From Phycisphaerae bacterium (lineage in GTDB: Bacteria; Planctomycetota; Phycisphaerae; Tepidisphaerales; Tepidisphaeraceae), in assembly GCA_025924315.1 (NCBI GenBank), contig JAICIO010000002.1:114757-178756 (forward strand): DNA of 64,000 nt, read 5' to 3'. The first letter of the stretch is position 1. Each line of letters begins with the position of its first letter. This document shows positions 1 through 9,090 of this stretch, in pieces. A program made the position numbers and the translations under genes. The notes under the pieces were generated by a model. It was not told the DNA's origin and ran no database searches. It saw nothing but the letters and a program-made list of their open reading frames with translations.

Positions 1-14
1 AACAGGGCGTGAGC

Positions 15-126
15 TTTCCTTAGCCTCGCTGTTCGCGAGGAGGTCCGGCCGCAAGCGGCCGGGCTAACCAGGGCAATCGCATGTGAACCGTTTTGTGATC
101 ATATGAGTTCGAGCGGCCGGGCTAAA
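15..126. repeat. Palindromic intergenic repeat (GGCCGG type)
   Basis: Upstream of the tRNA there are two short inverted pairs, CCTCGC..GCGAGG and GGTCCGGCCGC..GCGGCCGGGCTA. The right arm recurs as GAGCGGCCGGGCTA at about 112-125. The flanking TAGCC..GGCTA ends resemble the other dispersed palindromes in this window. The region looks non-coding; no promoter for the tRNA could be fixed with confidence. Confidence 0.5.
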
Positions 127-179
127 CGAGCGTTTTTGACTGATATTGCCGGCTCGACTATCGTCTGATGACGACCGCC

Positions 180-266
180 GGAGGAGTGGCAGAGCGGTTT
201 AATGCGCCGGTCTTGAAAACCGGTGAGCCCGCAAGGGTTCCAGGGGTTCGAATCCCTTCTCCTCCG
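180..266 (+). tRNA. tRNA-Ser (anticodon UGA)
   Basis: A complete cloverleaf can be drawn. The acceptor stem GGAGGAG pairs with CTCCTCC (259-265) and G266 is the discriminator base. The anticodon stem CCGGT/ACCGG encloses the loop CTTGAAA with anticodon TGA at 214-216. A long variable arm (GAGCCCGCAAGGGTTC) and a T arm AGGGG-TTCGAAT-CCCTT follow. The long variable arm and G73 are the serine (class II) signature. The 3' CCA is not encoded. It reads codon UCA, and UCG by wobble. Confidence 0.95.
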
Positions 267-356
267 TTCGACTCGCTGCGCGACTCGATTGAGCTCGTCG
301 AAGTCTCGCTCACGGCAGGCCGGACGATTTCATTCGTCGCTCGCCTGGCGTGCCCG

Positions 357-2798
357 CTATTTTGGAAACGGCGCGTCGTGCTGGGCGGCCTGCCAGGCTA
401 AGGCTGCGAGAAACGCCGTGTTATACTGAAGGTCGTCGGGCTGCAGGCGCTCATACACATCCGCGTTCGAGTGATGCGTGCGCGAGTCGTATTCGATCGC
501 ATCCTGCATAAAGTTGAAGCTCGGCACCTGGATCTTGAGGAACGAATTCTCGTCTTCTCCCCCAACGTCCCAGGGCGACACCGTCGTCGTTCCCATTTCG
601 CGAAACGGTGAGATCCATCGATTCAGCACTGCGTCGGCCGCCCGGTCACTGGGATTGAAGATGCCACGGATCTTGCCTGTGCCACCATCCAGGTTGAAGT
701 AGGCCACTATGTGTTCCTGTTCTAAAGGCTGCGTGGCGGAATTGCCTTCTCGAGATCGAGCGTGCTGCGTTGCATACGCTCCAGAGCCAAGCGCTCCCTG
801 TTCCTCGCCCGTCCAAAGACCGATTCGAATCGTCCGCCGTGGCTTAAGGTCCAGGGCTTTGATGATCCGCATGGCCTCCATCAGCATCGCTGCGCCGGCG
901 GCGTTGTCCGTGGCGCCGGTCGCGTAGGTCCAGGAATCGAGATGAGCGCCGAACATCACGACCTCATGCTTTAGCTTTTCGTCCGTCCCGGGAATCTCCG
1001 CGATCACATTCGAGACGCGCGCATTGTCATAGAACTTGTTCTGCACCTCGAGTTCGAGTGTCACCGGAATGTTCTTTTCGAGAATGCGCGCCACGCGGCC
1101 ATACGATTCGGCACTGACGTCTACGATCGGTAATGGACCGACATGACCGGACATGAAAATCGTCCCGCCGTCGCCTGGGGCCGCGTAAAGTAGCGCCGCG
1201 ACTTGCTCCTTTGCTAACCAATCCCGCGATTCCGCATCGTCCAAAATCCTGTCGGTAAAACGAAGTTCCTCCACTTCACGACATTTCAGATTTGGGGGAG
1301 GCTGTGGCGCGGCGAGGCGGGCCGAGTGCTCATCACTCTCGCGCGTCGCCTCTGGCGTGAAGTGCGCGGGTGTTGGCCGTGGTGGGTCGAGAAGCAGGAA
1401 TGCGTTCTTCAGTTTTCCGCTATAGCGTTTCATGTCCGCCAGCGAGTGAACATCAAATCGAATCGCGGGACCGGAGATACGGCCGTTGGTGCCGGGTGAG
1501 CAGACCACCGGCGCGGCTTGAAGCACAAATGCCTGTGGAGTGACGGCGCGGAACGTGAACTCTTCGTTCGTCCATCCGCGGGCGGATCCCCACGGCTCTA
1601 AACGCGCAGCGCTAATACCCCACGACTGCAGCCTTTCCACCGCCCACTTGCCGGCCGCCTCAGTACTCGGCGAACCGGTAAGCCGTGGTCCATAAACGTC
1701 CGCCAGCCAACTGGCGGTGTCCATGACTTTTGAATGCCCGAGCACCTCCGCTTCGATGCGCTTCACCGTCCCGGCGTCGATCTCCGCGTATTCCGCATTT
1801 GAAGGCCGACTCGAGGACGAAGCAGCGGATGTCGTTTTGTCAAAGATGTGACAATCGGTGTGTACGTTGTCCAATCGAAAGGCGATGTCGTTCTCACCAA
1901 ACTCGACGCGCTTCAACTCGCACGTAACGGTGTGAATCGGCTGTGTCGACGCTTCGTCAATGAACAATCGTGGTCGGGCATAATACGCGGTCACGCACCG
2001 CCCGGGAAGCCAGATCCCTGCGCTATCGTAGATTTTCCAATTTTCACAATGCATGTGGCTCACGCGCTGGCCGAGGACATTCCACTGCTCGCTCTCCGCG
2101 ACCGCGTATCCGTGTTTCGCATCGAGCAGAAAAGTAGCGGTGCGCGTCGCCTTGATATCCGCGCGCGGAGGGTCAAGCCCAGCCCTTTGCTCGGCGGCCA
2201 TATCATCGCTGATGCGAAACGTCACGCGAACGTCGTCGCCGACTCGCTCGACCTTGGTTAAATCGCCTTCCGCCGCATAGTGCAACGCCGCAGGTTCGAG
2301 AGCGGTGAATCGGCCGAGCTGCGCTCCGTAGTCCGGGGCCCAAATACCAGCGGCCTCCAGGTAAGGCCACCGGAATGGTCTGGCGCCCAGAGTGGAGACA
2401 TCGAGCAATGCGCATTTTCTGATTGTTCCGCCGGTATCGCGCCGCTCGATCGTCTGGCCATCGAAGGTGGCCTCGTTGTCGTACGTTTTGTGATCGGCAT
2501 CATAATTCTCACGCCGATAAAAAAAGCCTCCTCTGAAGTCGACAGAAGTCGTCATCCTCGGGCTGTAATCCCAGTTGGCGAGTGTCCCGGTGCATGTCTC
2601 GGTCGACTCGAGGTAAACCGCGCGGAGCGATGACCGTTGTTTCTCTAATTGCCGAAGCACCTCTGCCGGAAGTGCGATGCCCCCATTCGAGTCCTGCGTG
2701 GAGGGCAGTTCGGCGGCGGCAGCACTGGCTACGAGCAAAGCGGACAGAGCGATGACCGCGAGAGTGTTCATCCGGCGGATTTGAGGCGTGTGAGACAC
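357..2798 (-). CDS. Exported M28-family zinc metallopeptidase (carboxypeptidase Q-like)
   Basis: About 813 aa. A Sec signal peptide (MNTLAVIALSALLVAS...AAAAE) is near the N-terminus, so the enzyme should act in the periplasm or outside. The C-terminal third, from about residue 618, holds the M28 zinc set in order: AHLDSW (His), TDNAAG (bridging Asp), TGEEQG (catalytic Glu-Glu), NLDGGTG (Asp) and HHSNAD (His). The first 330 residues or so form a separate region I do not recognise. I chose the GTG at 2798 because AAGGAGG lies 4 nt upstream; the ATG at 2816 has no ribosome-binding site and the one at 2771 is also possible. Substrate is unknown; peptides or aminoacyl compounds are expected from the family. 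Confidence 0.85.
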   Translation of the reverse strand: MSHTPQIRRMNTLAVIALSALLVASAAAAELPSTQDSNGGIALPAEVLRQLEKQRSSLRAVYLESTETCTGTLANWDYSPRMTTSVDFRGGFFYRRENYDADHKTYDNEATFDGQTIERRDTGGTIRKCALLDVSTLGARPFRWPYLEAAGIWAPDYGAQLGRFTALEPAALHYAAEGDLTKVERVGDDVRVTFRISDDMAAEQRAGLDPPRADIKATRTATFLLDAKHGYAVAESEQWNVLGQRVSHMHCENWKIYDSAGIWLPGRCVTAYYARPRLFIDEASTQPIHTVTCELKRVEFGENDIAFRLDNVHTDCHIFDKTTSAASSSSRPSNAEYAEIDAGTVKRIEAEVLGHSKVMDTASWLADVYGPRLTGSPSTEAAGKWAVERLQSWGISAARLEPWGSARGWTNEEFTFRAVTPQAFVLQAAPVVCSPGTNGRISGPAIRFDVHSLADMKRYSGKLKNAFLLLDPPRPTPAHFTPEATRESDEHSARLAAPQPPPNLKCREVEELRFTDRILDDAESRDWLAKEQVAALLYAAPGDGGTIFMSGHVGPLPIVDVSAESYGRVARILEKNIPVTLELEVQNKFYDNARVSNVIAEIPGTDEKLKHEVVMFGAHLDSWTYATGATDNAAGAAMLMEAMRIIKALDLKPRRTIRIGLWTGEEQGALGSGAYATQHARSREGNSATQPLEQEHIVAYFNLDGGTGKIRGIFNPSDRAADAVLNRWISPFREMGTTTVSPWDVGGEDENSFLKIQVPSFNFMQDAIEYDSRTHHSNADVYERLQPDDLQYNTAFLAALAWQAAQHDAPFPK

Positions 2799-3221
2799 AT
2801 TCCCTCCTTCACACATGAATATGGCCGATACGGGGACGGGAAGACATAATTCTCGCCCAGCCTACTTGGTACAGCAACGGCGTCGGGGCAATCCCGACGC
2901 AACGTGGTCGCGGGCGAAACCCAAGCGCTCGGTCAGGGGCGGCCAGGACTTCCGCATTTCCTTACTACGATTGTCGTGATGAGGATGAATTTTCGACCTT
3001 TTACGCCGAAAATCAGCGGCGAGCAGGTCAAAACCGCCTCGCTCAAAGTGCAAAAAGATTTATTTTTAGGGGTTGAAGTGGTTGATCGAGGTAGCAATTC
3101 GACCTAATTAGTTCCCCACACATTTTGCGTCGGAGGCCTGGAGCTGTTCGGGCTGGGCTTCAATCGGGCTTTGCCTCTGTGACGTGCAACGTTGTCCCTC
3201 TTTGTCCAAGAAGGGTTGGTC
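2799..3221. other. Divergent intergenic region
   Basis: About 420 nt separate the divergent M28 peptidase and the large secreted protein, so promoters for both should lie here. A perfect 8-bp hairpin, GCGTCGGG-GCAAT-CCCGACGC, sits at 2880-2900 without a T run. An AT-rich patch lies at about 3045-3120. No gene and no clear -35/-10 pair could be assigned. Confidence 0.4.
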
Positions 3222-5942
3222 ATGCAGGATTTCTCCCTTCGCGCCTGGCGCGGGTGCGCGAATTTTTTCACGAGCGGGGCCGTACGGATTGGCCGGCTTG
3301 TGCGCAGCGTTTTTTCGTTTCTCACGCCTTCACAGAAGATCCAACTGGCGGTCGAACAGACCCTCGCACAGCTTCGTGGGTCGGTCGTCTGCTTTGAAGG
3401 ATTGGAAGACCGGCAACTGTTCGCGGGGATCTCGCTCAGTGGAAGCGTCCTCACCATCACGGGTAACAGCAGCGGAAAGAATACGCTCGGGGCGAATTAC
3501 AACTCCGCCGGGCAACTTGTCGCGCAGTTCAACTCGACCACCAAGACCTACAGCGCCAGCAGCGTGTCATCGGTCAATATTGTCGGCGGTTCGAGCGGCG
3601 ACTATCTCTACCTCACCTCCGCGACGACCAAGCCCGGCACGTTCCACGCCGGCGGCGGGAACGACACCGTCTGGGCGGGCAGCGGCAACGACACGATTTA
3701 TGGTGAAGCCGGCGACGACTCTTTGAACGGTCGCGGCGGAAACGACGTGATCTACGGCGGCGACGGAAACGACGCCATCGATGGCGGGAGCGGCACGAAC
3801 AGCATCACCGCCGGCAATCCGTCGACCACAACGACCACGCCAACGCCGGCGCCGACCGGAAGCACCAGCAGCGGCACCACCGATCCCACCAAGCCGTATC
3901 CGCCGGTGTCACCGACCAATCTCGCGGCGAGCTCGGCGTCTTCGACGTCGATCAAGCTGACGTGGAGTGACAACACCAACCGTGAGCTCGGTTACAAGGT
4001 CGAGCGCAGCACGGATGGCAGCACATGGTCGCAGATTGCCACGACCGGCGCGAGCATCGCGACGTACACCAACACCGGCCTGACCAGTGGCAAGAAGTAC
4101 TACTACCGCGTCCGCGCCTACAACGAGTATGGCAACAGCTCGTACACGAACACGGCGTCGGCGACGCCCGGCAGCAGCACGACGACCACCGGTGGATCGA
4201 CCGGCGGCACGACCAGCGGCGGGACGATCATCCCGCACGATGCGAATGCGTCCTCGCCCAACGCAGTCATCTCGATGCTCGCCGGCAGCGCTAACGCGGG
4301 CATTCCCATTACCGTCAACGCGATGAGCTCAAGCCTCGGCAGCGGCACGCCGCTGACCGCGCGCTACGAATGGGACTTCGGCGACTCCAATGGCAAGTAC
4401 AACAAGCTTGTCGGTTTCAACGCCGCTCACATTTACGACAACGCCGGCACCTACACGATCACGCTGAAGATCATCAACGAATCCGGCAAGATCGACACCG
4501 CCACGCGAAGCGTGTCGATCGCGTCCGCCAATCGCAAGACGATTTACGTCTCGGCCGCGGGCAACGACAACAATAGCGGAACCTCCAGTTCCAGCCCGGT
4601 GAAGACCATGTCGCGCGCCGATGCGATCCTCGGCGATAATAGCAACTACGAGGTTCTCTTCCGCCGGGGCGATACGTTCACAACGACGACCGGCATCAAT
4701 TTCGGCGGCGACAACGTCGTCATCGGCGCCTATGGCACCGGGTCGATGCCCGTCCTGAAATACAACGGCCCGCAGTCGTACGATGCGATCATCTGGGCTC
4801 GCGGTGGAAGCACCGGCGCGACCGTGCAGGACATTACCTTCGACACGATCTACACCGGCTCTGACTCGAGCAACATGCCCAACGCGCTGGCCGCCAGCGG
4901 AACCAACTTCGCCGCGCGAAATTGCCAGTTCCTGAATGTCGGGTATGCATTCAACGGCAACATGTACACACACGGCCTGCTGCTGCAGGACAACGACGCC
5001 CCATCGATCACCGGCATCAAGTCGTACTTCGCCTGGATCGAAGGCGATGATCTCAGCATCATCGGCAACAAGGTCGCGAACTCCACCCGCGAGCACATTG
5101 TGCGGGCCGAGGACGTCAATCACGTTCTTCTCGCGTACAACGACTTCACCAACCTCAACCGCACCAGCGTCGATCAGTACGACAGCAACAAAGGGTGCAT
5201 GACGATCCACAAGGGCAACTATGTCTGGATCGCCAACAACACGATCAACGACGGTCCGCTGAGCGTTGGGCCTCTCGGTCAGACCAACGGTCTGAACGAC
5301 ACCGGCGCCCGCATGAATTACACCGTCGTCGAAAACAACAAGATCAACGCGGAAACGCTCGTGTTGCACGGCGCGCAGCACGTGATGTTCCGCAACAACA
5401 TCTCGACGATGGACGGCGACGTCGCCTACACCATCGACGGGTATAACAGCCAGTACAACCGTGAAGTGGTGGACCTCAACCTCTACAACAACACGGCCAC
5501 CGAAAGCCAGGCCGAAGGCAATTTCATCAAGGTGCAGGGCGATGTGAACGGGATCAATCTCGTGAACAATCTCTACGTCGCGCCGAATGAACAAACCGGC
5601 GCCAATCGCGCGGCCCCGGTGTATGTCAACGACACGAGCCTCTCCAGCTTCCACGTTGTGACCAACAACGTCTGGAGCATCGGTTCGATCCTGGCCTACG
5701 CACAAGGCGGGATCAACTACATCTGGCCGAGCTGGTCCAGTTCCGCCGGCTACCAGACGCCGACCGAATGGAACGGCATCAGCCAGGTCGGCACCGACGT
5801 CTTCTCAAAGGTGACGCTCAGCGGATACACGCCCTCCAGCGTCGCCGCCAACGAAGGCACCTGGACTCCCGGTGTGTTCTACGACTACTACGGCAAGCTC
5901 CGCCCAACCACCGGCATCGCCGCGGGTGCGGTAGAAGCGTAA
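3222..5942 (+). CDS. Large secreted protein: LEPR-XLL-like motif, RTX repeats, FnIII, PKD and right-handed beta-helix
   Basis: About 906 aa. The ATG at 3222 has AAGAAGG 7-8 nt upstream, preferred over an in-frame TTG at 3192. FEGLEDRQLF near residues 58-69 resembles the N-terminal LEPR-XLL-type motif of large planctomycete surface proteins. Then follow acidic nonapeptide repeats (GGGNDTVWAG, GSGNDTIYGE, GGNDVIYGGDGND; about 145-200) typical of RTX calcium-binding rolls. A Thr/Ser/Pro-rich linker, a fibronectin type III domain (about 225-320), a second linker and a PKD domain (YEWDFGDS...; about 385-440) come next. The last 450 residues are Asn-rich with spaced NN and beta-helix patterns, as in pectate-lyase-like folds, but I see no assignable catalytic triad. 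It is probably a surface adhesin or polysaccharide-binding or -degrading protein. Confidence 0.8.
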   Translation: MQDFSLRAWRGCANFFTSGAVRIGRLVRSVFSFLTPSQKIQLAVEQTLAQLRGSVVCFEGLEDRQLFAGISLSGSVLTITGNSSGKNTLGANYNSAGQLVAQFNSTTKTYSASSVSSVNIVGGSSGDYLYLTSATTKPGTFHAGGGNDTVWAGSGNDTIYGEAGDDSLNGRGGNDVIYGGDGNDAIDGGSGTNSITAGNPSTTTTTPTPAPTGSTSSGTTDPTKPYPPVSPTNLAASSASSTSIKLTWSDNTNRELGYKVERSTDGSTWSQIATTGASIATYTNTGLTSGKKYYYRVRAYNEYGNSSYTNTASATPGSSTTTTGGSTGGTTSGGTIIPHDANASSPNAVISMLAGSANAGIPITVNAMSSSLGSGTPLTARYEWDFGDSNGKYNKLVGFNAAHIYDNAGTYTITLKIINESGKIDTATRSVSIASANRKTIYVSAAGNDNNSGTSSSSPVKTMSRADAILGDNSNYEVLFRRGDTFTTTTGINFGGDNVVIGAYGTGSMPVLKYNGPQSYDAIIWARGGSTGATVQDITFDTIYTGSDSSNMPNALAASGTNFAARNCQFLNVGYAFNGNMYTHGLLLQDNDAPSITGIKSYFAWIEGDDLSIIGNKVANSTREHIVRAEDVNHVLLAYNDFTNLNRTSVDQYDSNKGCMTIHKGNYVWIANNTINDGPLSVGPLGQTNGLNDTGARMNYTVVENNKINAETLVLHGAQHVMFRNNISTMDGDVAYTIDGYNSQYNREVVDLNLYNNTATESQAEGNFIKVQGDVNGINLVNNLYVAPNEQTGANRAAPVYVNDTSLSSFHVVTNNVWSIGSILAYAQGGINYIWPSWSSSAGYQTPTEWNGISQVGTDVFSKVTLSGYTPSSVAANEGTWTPGVFYDYYGKLRPTTGIAAGAVEA

Positions 5943-5968
5943 ATCGAATCATCGCGAAGATTGAATCG

Positions 5969-6011
5969 AGCACCGCCCGAGGCACGCATGTCGCGGGCGG
6001 TGCTTTTGTTT
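5969..6011 (+). terminator. Rho-independent terminator after the large secreted protein
   Basis: AGCACCGCCCG (5969-5979) pairs perfectly with CGGGCGGTGCT (5994-6004). The stem is followed by TTTTGTTT and lies 27 nt past the stop codon. This is the most classical intrinsic terminator in the window. Confidence 0.85.
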
Positions 6012-6099
6012 CTATCGGGGATTGCTCAACGCATTTGGAAGATCGCCGCGAGAAATGGCCGATAACACGGATGCCGCCTGACGCCGGCGCATCGATCTT

Positions 6100-6174
6100 G
6101 TAGGGTCCGCTTCAGCGGACCGGTTACTCCGTCGTCAGGAAAAGAAATAACCGATCCGCTGAAGCGGACCCTAC
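6100..6174. repeat. REPIN-like element, copy 1 (GTAGGGTCCGC...GCGGACCCTAC)
   Basis: Two inverted halves. The left half is GTAGGGTCCGCTTCAGCGGACCGGTTA and the right half is its near-exact reverse complement. Each half is itself a hairpin, GGTCCGC-TTCA-GCGGACC. It sits just after the terminator and upstream of the asparagine-synthase-like gene. The same unit recurs at six more places in the window. Confidence 0.9.
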
Positions 6175-6243
6175 TAGAGCCGAAATCGGTCGTAACCCGT
6201 TGCACGTGCGAATTGTGCTTCGGCGCGTATCTTGGTTGACAGA

Positions 6244-7791
6244 ATGAATCATCCTTTTATTGCAATTGAAGCAAACGCCGGAAAACCGCGGGTTCGTGGC
6301 GCGACGCAGGCATCGCTCGGGCACTCCTACGCCGGCCCCGATCCGTCGAATCGCCAAGGCGTCTTCGCGGAGTGGAAATGGGATGGCGAGCAACTTGAAG
6401 CGACAACCGATCGACTCGGATTCTACAACCTGTATTACTACGGCGACGGCGACGGCGTGATGGTTTCGCCGTCGATCATTCAGCTCATCGCGCAAGGCGC
6501 GCCAACGGAGTGGGATGACGCGGCGCTCGGCGTGTTCTTCAACATCGGATTCTTCATCGACGAAGAAACGCCCTTCGCAAAGATCAAATCCCTTCCACCG
6601 AACGGAAAGCTCGTGTGGCGGCCGGGATCGCTCACGGTTACGGGCGAGGTCGAGATCCCGCCCGAAACGCGGCTGAATCGCAAGCAGGCGATCGAAGGCT
6701 TCGCCGAACTCTTTCGCGAATCGACACGCCGCGCGATCGCCAGTTGCACCGACAAATACATTTGCCCCCTGAGCGGCGGGCGCGATTCGCGGCACATCGT
6801 GCTGGAGATGAAGGCGCAGAACAAGCTGCCCGAGCGCTGCATCACGTATAACTATTCGGTCGGCGCGCTCGACGCCGAAGCGACCAGCGCGAAGATGGTG
6901 GCCGACGCCATCGGCGCGAAGCACGAAATCATCCACGGCAGCAAATCGTCGCTGCGCGACAATCTCCGCGCGGTGCTGTTCACGGATCTGTGCTCGGACG
7001 AGCATTTCCAGATGACGCCGCTGCGCGATTACACGATCAAGCATCAGCCGCTGTTCACGTTCGACGGCATCGGCGGAGACGTGCTCTCGCGCAGCAAGGG
7101 TTTCGCCCGCGCGAATCTTCACGAGGCCTGCCGCCAGGGCAAATGGACCGAAGTGGCCGCGGATTTCGTCAAAGGTCATCGCACGCTCGTGCGCTGGTCG
7201 GCCGCGGACGAAATGAATGCAGCCGTTGCCGAGCGCCGCTTCGGGCAGTCCGCCGCCATCGAGCGCATCGCCGAAAGCCTGGCAAAGTTCGAATCGGCCG
7301 CGCATCCCGTCACCGCGTTTCTCTTCAACAGCCGAACGCGCCGCGAGATTTCACTCGTCACCACCGCCGTCCTCTCCCACGCGAAGGTGCTCTGCCCGTT
7401 CCTCGACCATCAGTTGGTTACGTTCCTCCAGTCTTTACCGGCTGAAATAACCGCCGATGCGAAACTTCATGACGAGACGACCAAGACCTCATATCCCGAG
7501 TATGCGAACATTCCGTACTGCGATGAGTTGAAGATCAATTCCGCCGGACACCGTCACGGCCTGCTTTGGCGGATGAAGCGCACCCAGGAAGCGATCGCCG
7601 CGATGATAGATATCCGCCCGAGCCTTGGCTATTCCGAATTCCTCACCCAGGCCCGCATGCTCTACGACCGCGAACGCCGCCACCAATACATCCACCGGGT
7701 GCACTTCATCGCGCTGCAAGCCTGCGACAACCCCAAGACAGCGCAGCGCATGCTCAATGCTCTCGATAAAATGGACCGCGCCGCCGTCTGA
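6244..7791 (+). CDS. Asparagine-synthase-like ATP-pyrophosphatase without an N-terminal catalytic cysteine
   Basis: About 515 aa from the ATG at 6244; a TTG four codons upstream is possible and no strong ribosome-binding site is seen. The C-terminal half has the PP-loop PLSGGRDSRHI (about residue 178), the ATP-pyrophosphatase signature of the asparagine synthetase family that adenylates a carboxylate. A later FNSRTRREIS and a CPFLDH stretch also fit the synthetase domain. The N-terminal region resembles a class II glutamine amidotransferase fold, but no Cys follows the initiator Met. Glutamine hydrolysis is therefore not expected; it may use ammonia or another amine, or act on a peptide or sugar carboxylate. 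It stands alone, with no adjacent precursor peptide. Confidence 0.75.
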   Translation: MNHPFIAIEANAGKPRVRGATQASLGHSYAGPDPSNRQGVFAEWKWDGEQLEATTDRLGFYNLYYYGDGDGVMVSPSIIQLIAQGAPTEWDDAALGVFFNIGFFIDEETPFAKIKSLPPNGKLVWRPGSLTVTGEVEIPPETRLNRKQAIEGFAELFRESTRRAIASCTDKYICPLSGGRDSRHIVLEMKAQNKLPERCITYNYSVGALDAEATSAKMVADAIGAKHEIIHGSKSSLRDNLRAVLFTDLCSDEHFQMTPLRDYTIKHQPLFTFDGIGGDVLSRSKGFARANLHEACRQGKWTEVAADFVKGHRTLVRWSAADEMNAAVAERRFGQSAAIERIAESLAKFESAAHPVTAFLFNSRTRREISLVTTAVLSHAKVLCPFLDHQLVTFLQSLPAEITADAKLHDETTKTSYPEYANIPYCDELKINSAGHRHGLLWRMKRTQEAIAAMIDIRPSLGYSEFLTQARMLYDRERRHQYIHRVHFIALQACDNPKTAQRMLNALDKMDRAAV

Positions 7792-7929
7792 TGCGCAATG
7801 AGAGCGAGACCAGACTCGCAATATTCCGCATCGAATTGAAATGTCTAGACCCGTCGCTTAAATTGTCTTCCAATGTGGGGGTCTCCGCAGGAGGGGCCAC
7901 TCCCCGTTTGTTCGTCAGGGAGAATTCCT

Positions 7930-9087
7930 TTGTATCGATCCCGAGCACTTCGCGCGCTGGCAGTATCCGCCGCGATAATCGTCGGATTTGTCTGCACCTC
8001 GTCTGCGATAGCGATGGGTTACACGGATCTATACAGCGTCCAGGCGCCGCCGGGGCGGCAAAATCTGGTGTTGAATCAGTCTGTAGCTCCCGGAGGACAA
8101 ATCGTTGGAAGGGCGTCATCATCGGCGTCGGGGCCATACGCAACGCTTTGGACCCCATCAGCCCCATCGGGCATCGATCTTCATCCGACCACTGGTTTTG
8201 ACAACTCTCAAGCGCGGGCAACGGATGGAACTCATCAGGTCGGTTACGGCGCTGTCTCAGGCAGTCAGAATGTCTACCACGCGCTGCTGTGGAGTGGGAC
8301 GGCGGCCAGCGCAATCGATCTGAATCCGGCTGTCGGTTTCACCGATTCACAGGCAGAGGGAGTACACGGGACGCAGCAAGTTGGTGCAGGATCAGGAACG
8401 GCGACGAACAATAGTTACCACGCGATGCTCTGGTCCGGCTCCGCTGACAGCTACGTTGATCTTCATCCACAGAGCGGCTTCAGTTCCTCTGGTGCATTCG
8501 CCACAGATGGTGTGCATCAGGTCGGCAGCGGTAACACGACCGCAATGGGCAATCCGACTCATGCGCTGCTTTGGTCCGGCACGGCCGCAAGCTATCTCGA
8601 CTTGAACCCGTCGCGCGTCACCAATTCCAGCGCATATGGTGTTCATGGAAACCAGCAAGTCGGTTACGCGATGGGAAGCGCGACGCAGAACTCAATTCAT
8701 GCGGGGTTATGGGCGGGTACCGCCGCGAGCTACGGCGATCTCAATCCCGCTGGCTATTCGCAATCCGAGGCGTTGGCGACGGACGGCTCGCGACAAGTTG
8801 GATCCGCGAATGGCTTGAACACCGAAGGGCAGGACCACGCGTTTGTGTGGGCAGGAACCGCCGCGAGCGGGTTTGACCTGCACAGCCTGCTGCCTTCGTC
8901 CTTCATGTACTCGTACGCAACCAGCATCGATGGCGACACGGTCTACGGTTACGCCGCGGACAATGATCTGCACTATCACGTGATCGCGTGGAGCATTCCG
9001 GAGCCCGCAGGCATTTCATTGATTGCAACGGCCGGCGGCATCGTACTCCTCTCTCGCCGTCGTCGACGAGTCTGCTCCGAACACTGA
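7930..9087 (+). CDS. PEP-CTERM-anchored secreted protein with HAF-like repeats
   Basis: About 385 aa. A TTG start at 7930 is preferred because AGGGAG lies 7 nt upstream and translation then begins directly with a signal peptide (YRSRALRALAVSAAIIVGF). The body repeats a unit of about 50 residues whose core is HALLWSGTAAS..DLNP followed by ATDG..QVG; six or seven copies are visible, like the HAF extracellular repeat family. The C-terminus is IPEPAGISLIATAGGIVLL followed by SRRRRR, a PEP-CTERM sorting signal (motif, hydrophobic helix, basic tail). It is expected to be processed by an exosortase encoded outside this window. Function is unknown. Confidence 0.82.
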   Translation: MYRSRALRALAVSAAIIVGFVCTSSAIAMGYTDLYSVQAPPGRQNLVLNQSVAPGGQIVGRASSSASGPYATLWTPSAPSGIDLHPTTGFDNSQARATDGTHQVGYGAVSGSQNVYHALLWSGTAASAIDLNPAVGFTDSQAEGVHGTQQVGAGSGTATNNSYHAMLWSGSADSYVDLHPQSGFSSSGAFATDGVHQVGSGNTTAMGNPTHALLWSGTAASYLDLNPSRVTNSSAYGVHGNQQVGYAMGSATQNSIHAGLWAGTAASYGDLNPAGYSQSEALATDGSRQVGSANGLNTEGQDHAFVWAGTAASGFDLHSLLPSSFMYSYATSIDGDTVYGYAADNDLHYHVIAWSIPEPAGISLIATAGGIVLLSRRRRRVCSEH

Positions 9088-9090
9088 TGC

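Noticed and set aside
4329..5705. Long minus-strand reading frame (458 codons) opposite the large secreted protein
   Set aside because: It is a codon-bias shadow: the plus strand has recognisable FnIII, PKD and beta-helix domains, and the minus translation is Val/Asp/Arg-rich with no family pattern.
6124..7305. Minus-strand reading frame of 393 codons over the asparagine-synthase-like gene
   Set aside because: No recognisable motif; it begins inside a coding region and ends in a REPIN-like element. The plus strand has the PP-loop motif.
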